From Parvibaculum sp. (lineage in GTDB: Bacteria; Pseudomonadota; Alphaproteobacteria; Parvibaculales; Parvibaculaceae): DNA of 7,119 nucleotides. Both the position numbers and the translations under genes were made by a program. Location of the stretch: contig JAGUWA010000105.1 in NCBI GenBank assembly GCA_020062605.1, positions 1-7,119 of the forward strand, given 5' to 3'. Below, one piece after another: positions 6,827 through 7,119 of this stretch; positions within the stretch are counted from its first letter, which is position 1, and the number at the start of each line of letters is the position of its first letter. The notes under the pieces are model-generated. The model had not been told where the DNA came from. It searched no databases and worked only from the letters and a program-made list of their open reading frames with translations.

Positions 6827-7119
6827 ATGAACCCAACAAGCAGAGCCCCCGCCCCGAAAAATTCCATGAATTTTTCGACCCTCCCCAAGGGGAGGGTGGG
6901 AAGAACCGCCGGGCTTGCGGCTGCCACCATGATGCTCGCCGCCTGCACGATGGCGCCGGATTATGAGCGGCCTGCCGTCGAGACGCCGCAGAGCTTTGCT
7001 TCCGCGCAGCAGACGGACGGCATGGACGTTGCCGCAGAGACGCAATGGTGGACGGCGTTCGGCGACCCGGAGCTGACGCTGCTGATGCAGACGGCGCTGG
7101 CGCGGAACCTCGACATCGA
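6827..7119 (+). CDS. Outer-membrane efflux lipoprotein (OprM/NodT type), N-terminal part
   Basis: Channel component of the exporter: a TolC-superfamily lipoprotein expected to form a trimeric outer-membrane duct. Only 97 residues are in the window; full members have about 450-500. The start has GAGG directly upstream (GAGTGAGGTGAAATG) and lies 6 bp after the macB stop. A lipoprotein signal peptide ends in the lipobox LAAC, with C40 the predicted lipid-modified residue, followed by TMAPDYERPAVETP and QWWTAFGDPELTLLMQTAL (73-91), the usual opening of this family. The n-region is unusually long (about 26 residues) because residues 7-26 are encoded by palindromic repeat copy 2. Without them the signal peptide would read MNPTSR then TAGLAAATMMLAAC, a normal length. 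An internal ATG at 6866 could start a shorter form, but it has no good ribosome binding site and lies in the loop of the repeat's first hairpin. Confidence 0.9.
   Translation, partial: MNPTSRAPAPKNSMNFSTLPKGRVGRTAGLAAATMMLAACTMAPDYERPAVETPQSFASAQQTDGMDVAAETQWWTAFGDPELTLLMQTALARNLDI
6842..6903 (+). repeat. Two-hairpin palindromic repeat, copy 2 (inside a coding sequence)
   Basis: This copy has the same architecture as the one at 820-878. The C-rich arm CCCCCGCCCC is at 6846-6855. The first hairpin has stem GAAAAATTC (6856-6864) and GAATTTTTC (6868-6876) around the loop CAT. The second has ACCCTCCCC (6878-6886) pairing perfectly with GGGGAGGGT (6889-6897) around AA, followed by the tail GGGAAG. 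The arm, second hairpin and tail are nearly identical to copy 1, whereas the first hairpin shares little sequence but keeps its symmetry. It is read in frame as residues 7-26 of the efflux lipoprotein without a stop. AGA occurs at both borders (6842-6844 and 6902-6904), which may be a target-site trace or chance. Confidence 0.78.

Overview
This window looks like chromosomal DNA from a high-GC alphaproteobacterium. The evidence is the strong G/C bias at third codon positions, the protein sequences (a GluRS with an HVGN signature and a two-domain NAD synthase) and an intergenic palindrome of the GTGGATGACCCGG...CCGGGTCATGACG type that is common in that class. A Hyphomicrobiales/Parvibaculum-like host is a guess; nothing here fixes the genus.

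Left part, minus strand (1-2570): nadE, a complete glutamine-dependent NAD+ synthase, is followed 88 bp downstream by gltX, a glutamyl-tRNA synthetase cut off by the window start. A two-hairpin repeat (copy 1, about 820-878) fills most of the gap between them and supplies the gltX Shine-Dalgarno sequence. A plausible sigma-70-like promoter for nadE lies at 2626-2654 in the divergent intergenic region.

Middle, plus strand (2760-3626): a decayed gene for an MDR-family NADP-dependent oxidoreductase (CurA/YncB-like) has a good ribosome binding site, an early frameshift and two internal deletions. The 251-bp gap after it holds a cluster of palindromes and no gene.

Right part, plus strand (3627-7119): a compact operon encodes a tripartite MacAB-type exporter. 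It consists of macA (periplasmic adaptor), macB (ABC transporter, 11 bp later) and an outer-membrane efflux lipoprotein of the OprM/NodT type (6 bp after macB, truncated by the window end). Together these would make an ATP-driven inner-membrane pump joined through an adaptor to an outer-membrane channel. The substrate cannot be read from sequence.

The most interesting signal is the repeat. Copy 2 (about 6842-6903) lies inside the signal-peptide coding region of the efflux lipoprotein, in frame and in a multiple-of-three length. Both copies keep the second hairpin almost unchanged, while the first hairpin has a completely different sequence but is still palindromic. No CRISPR array, tRNA, rRNA, insertion sequence or phage gene was seen.
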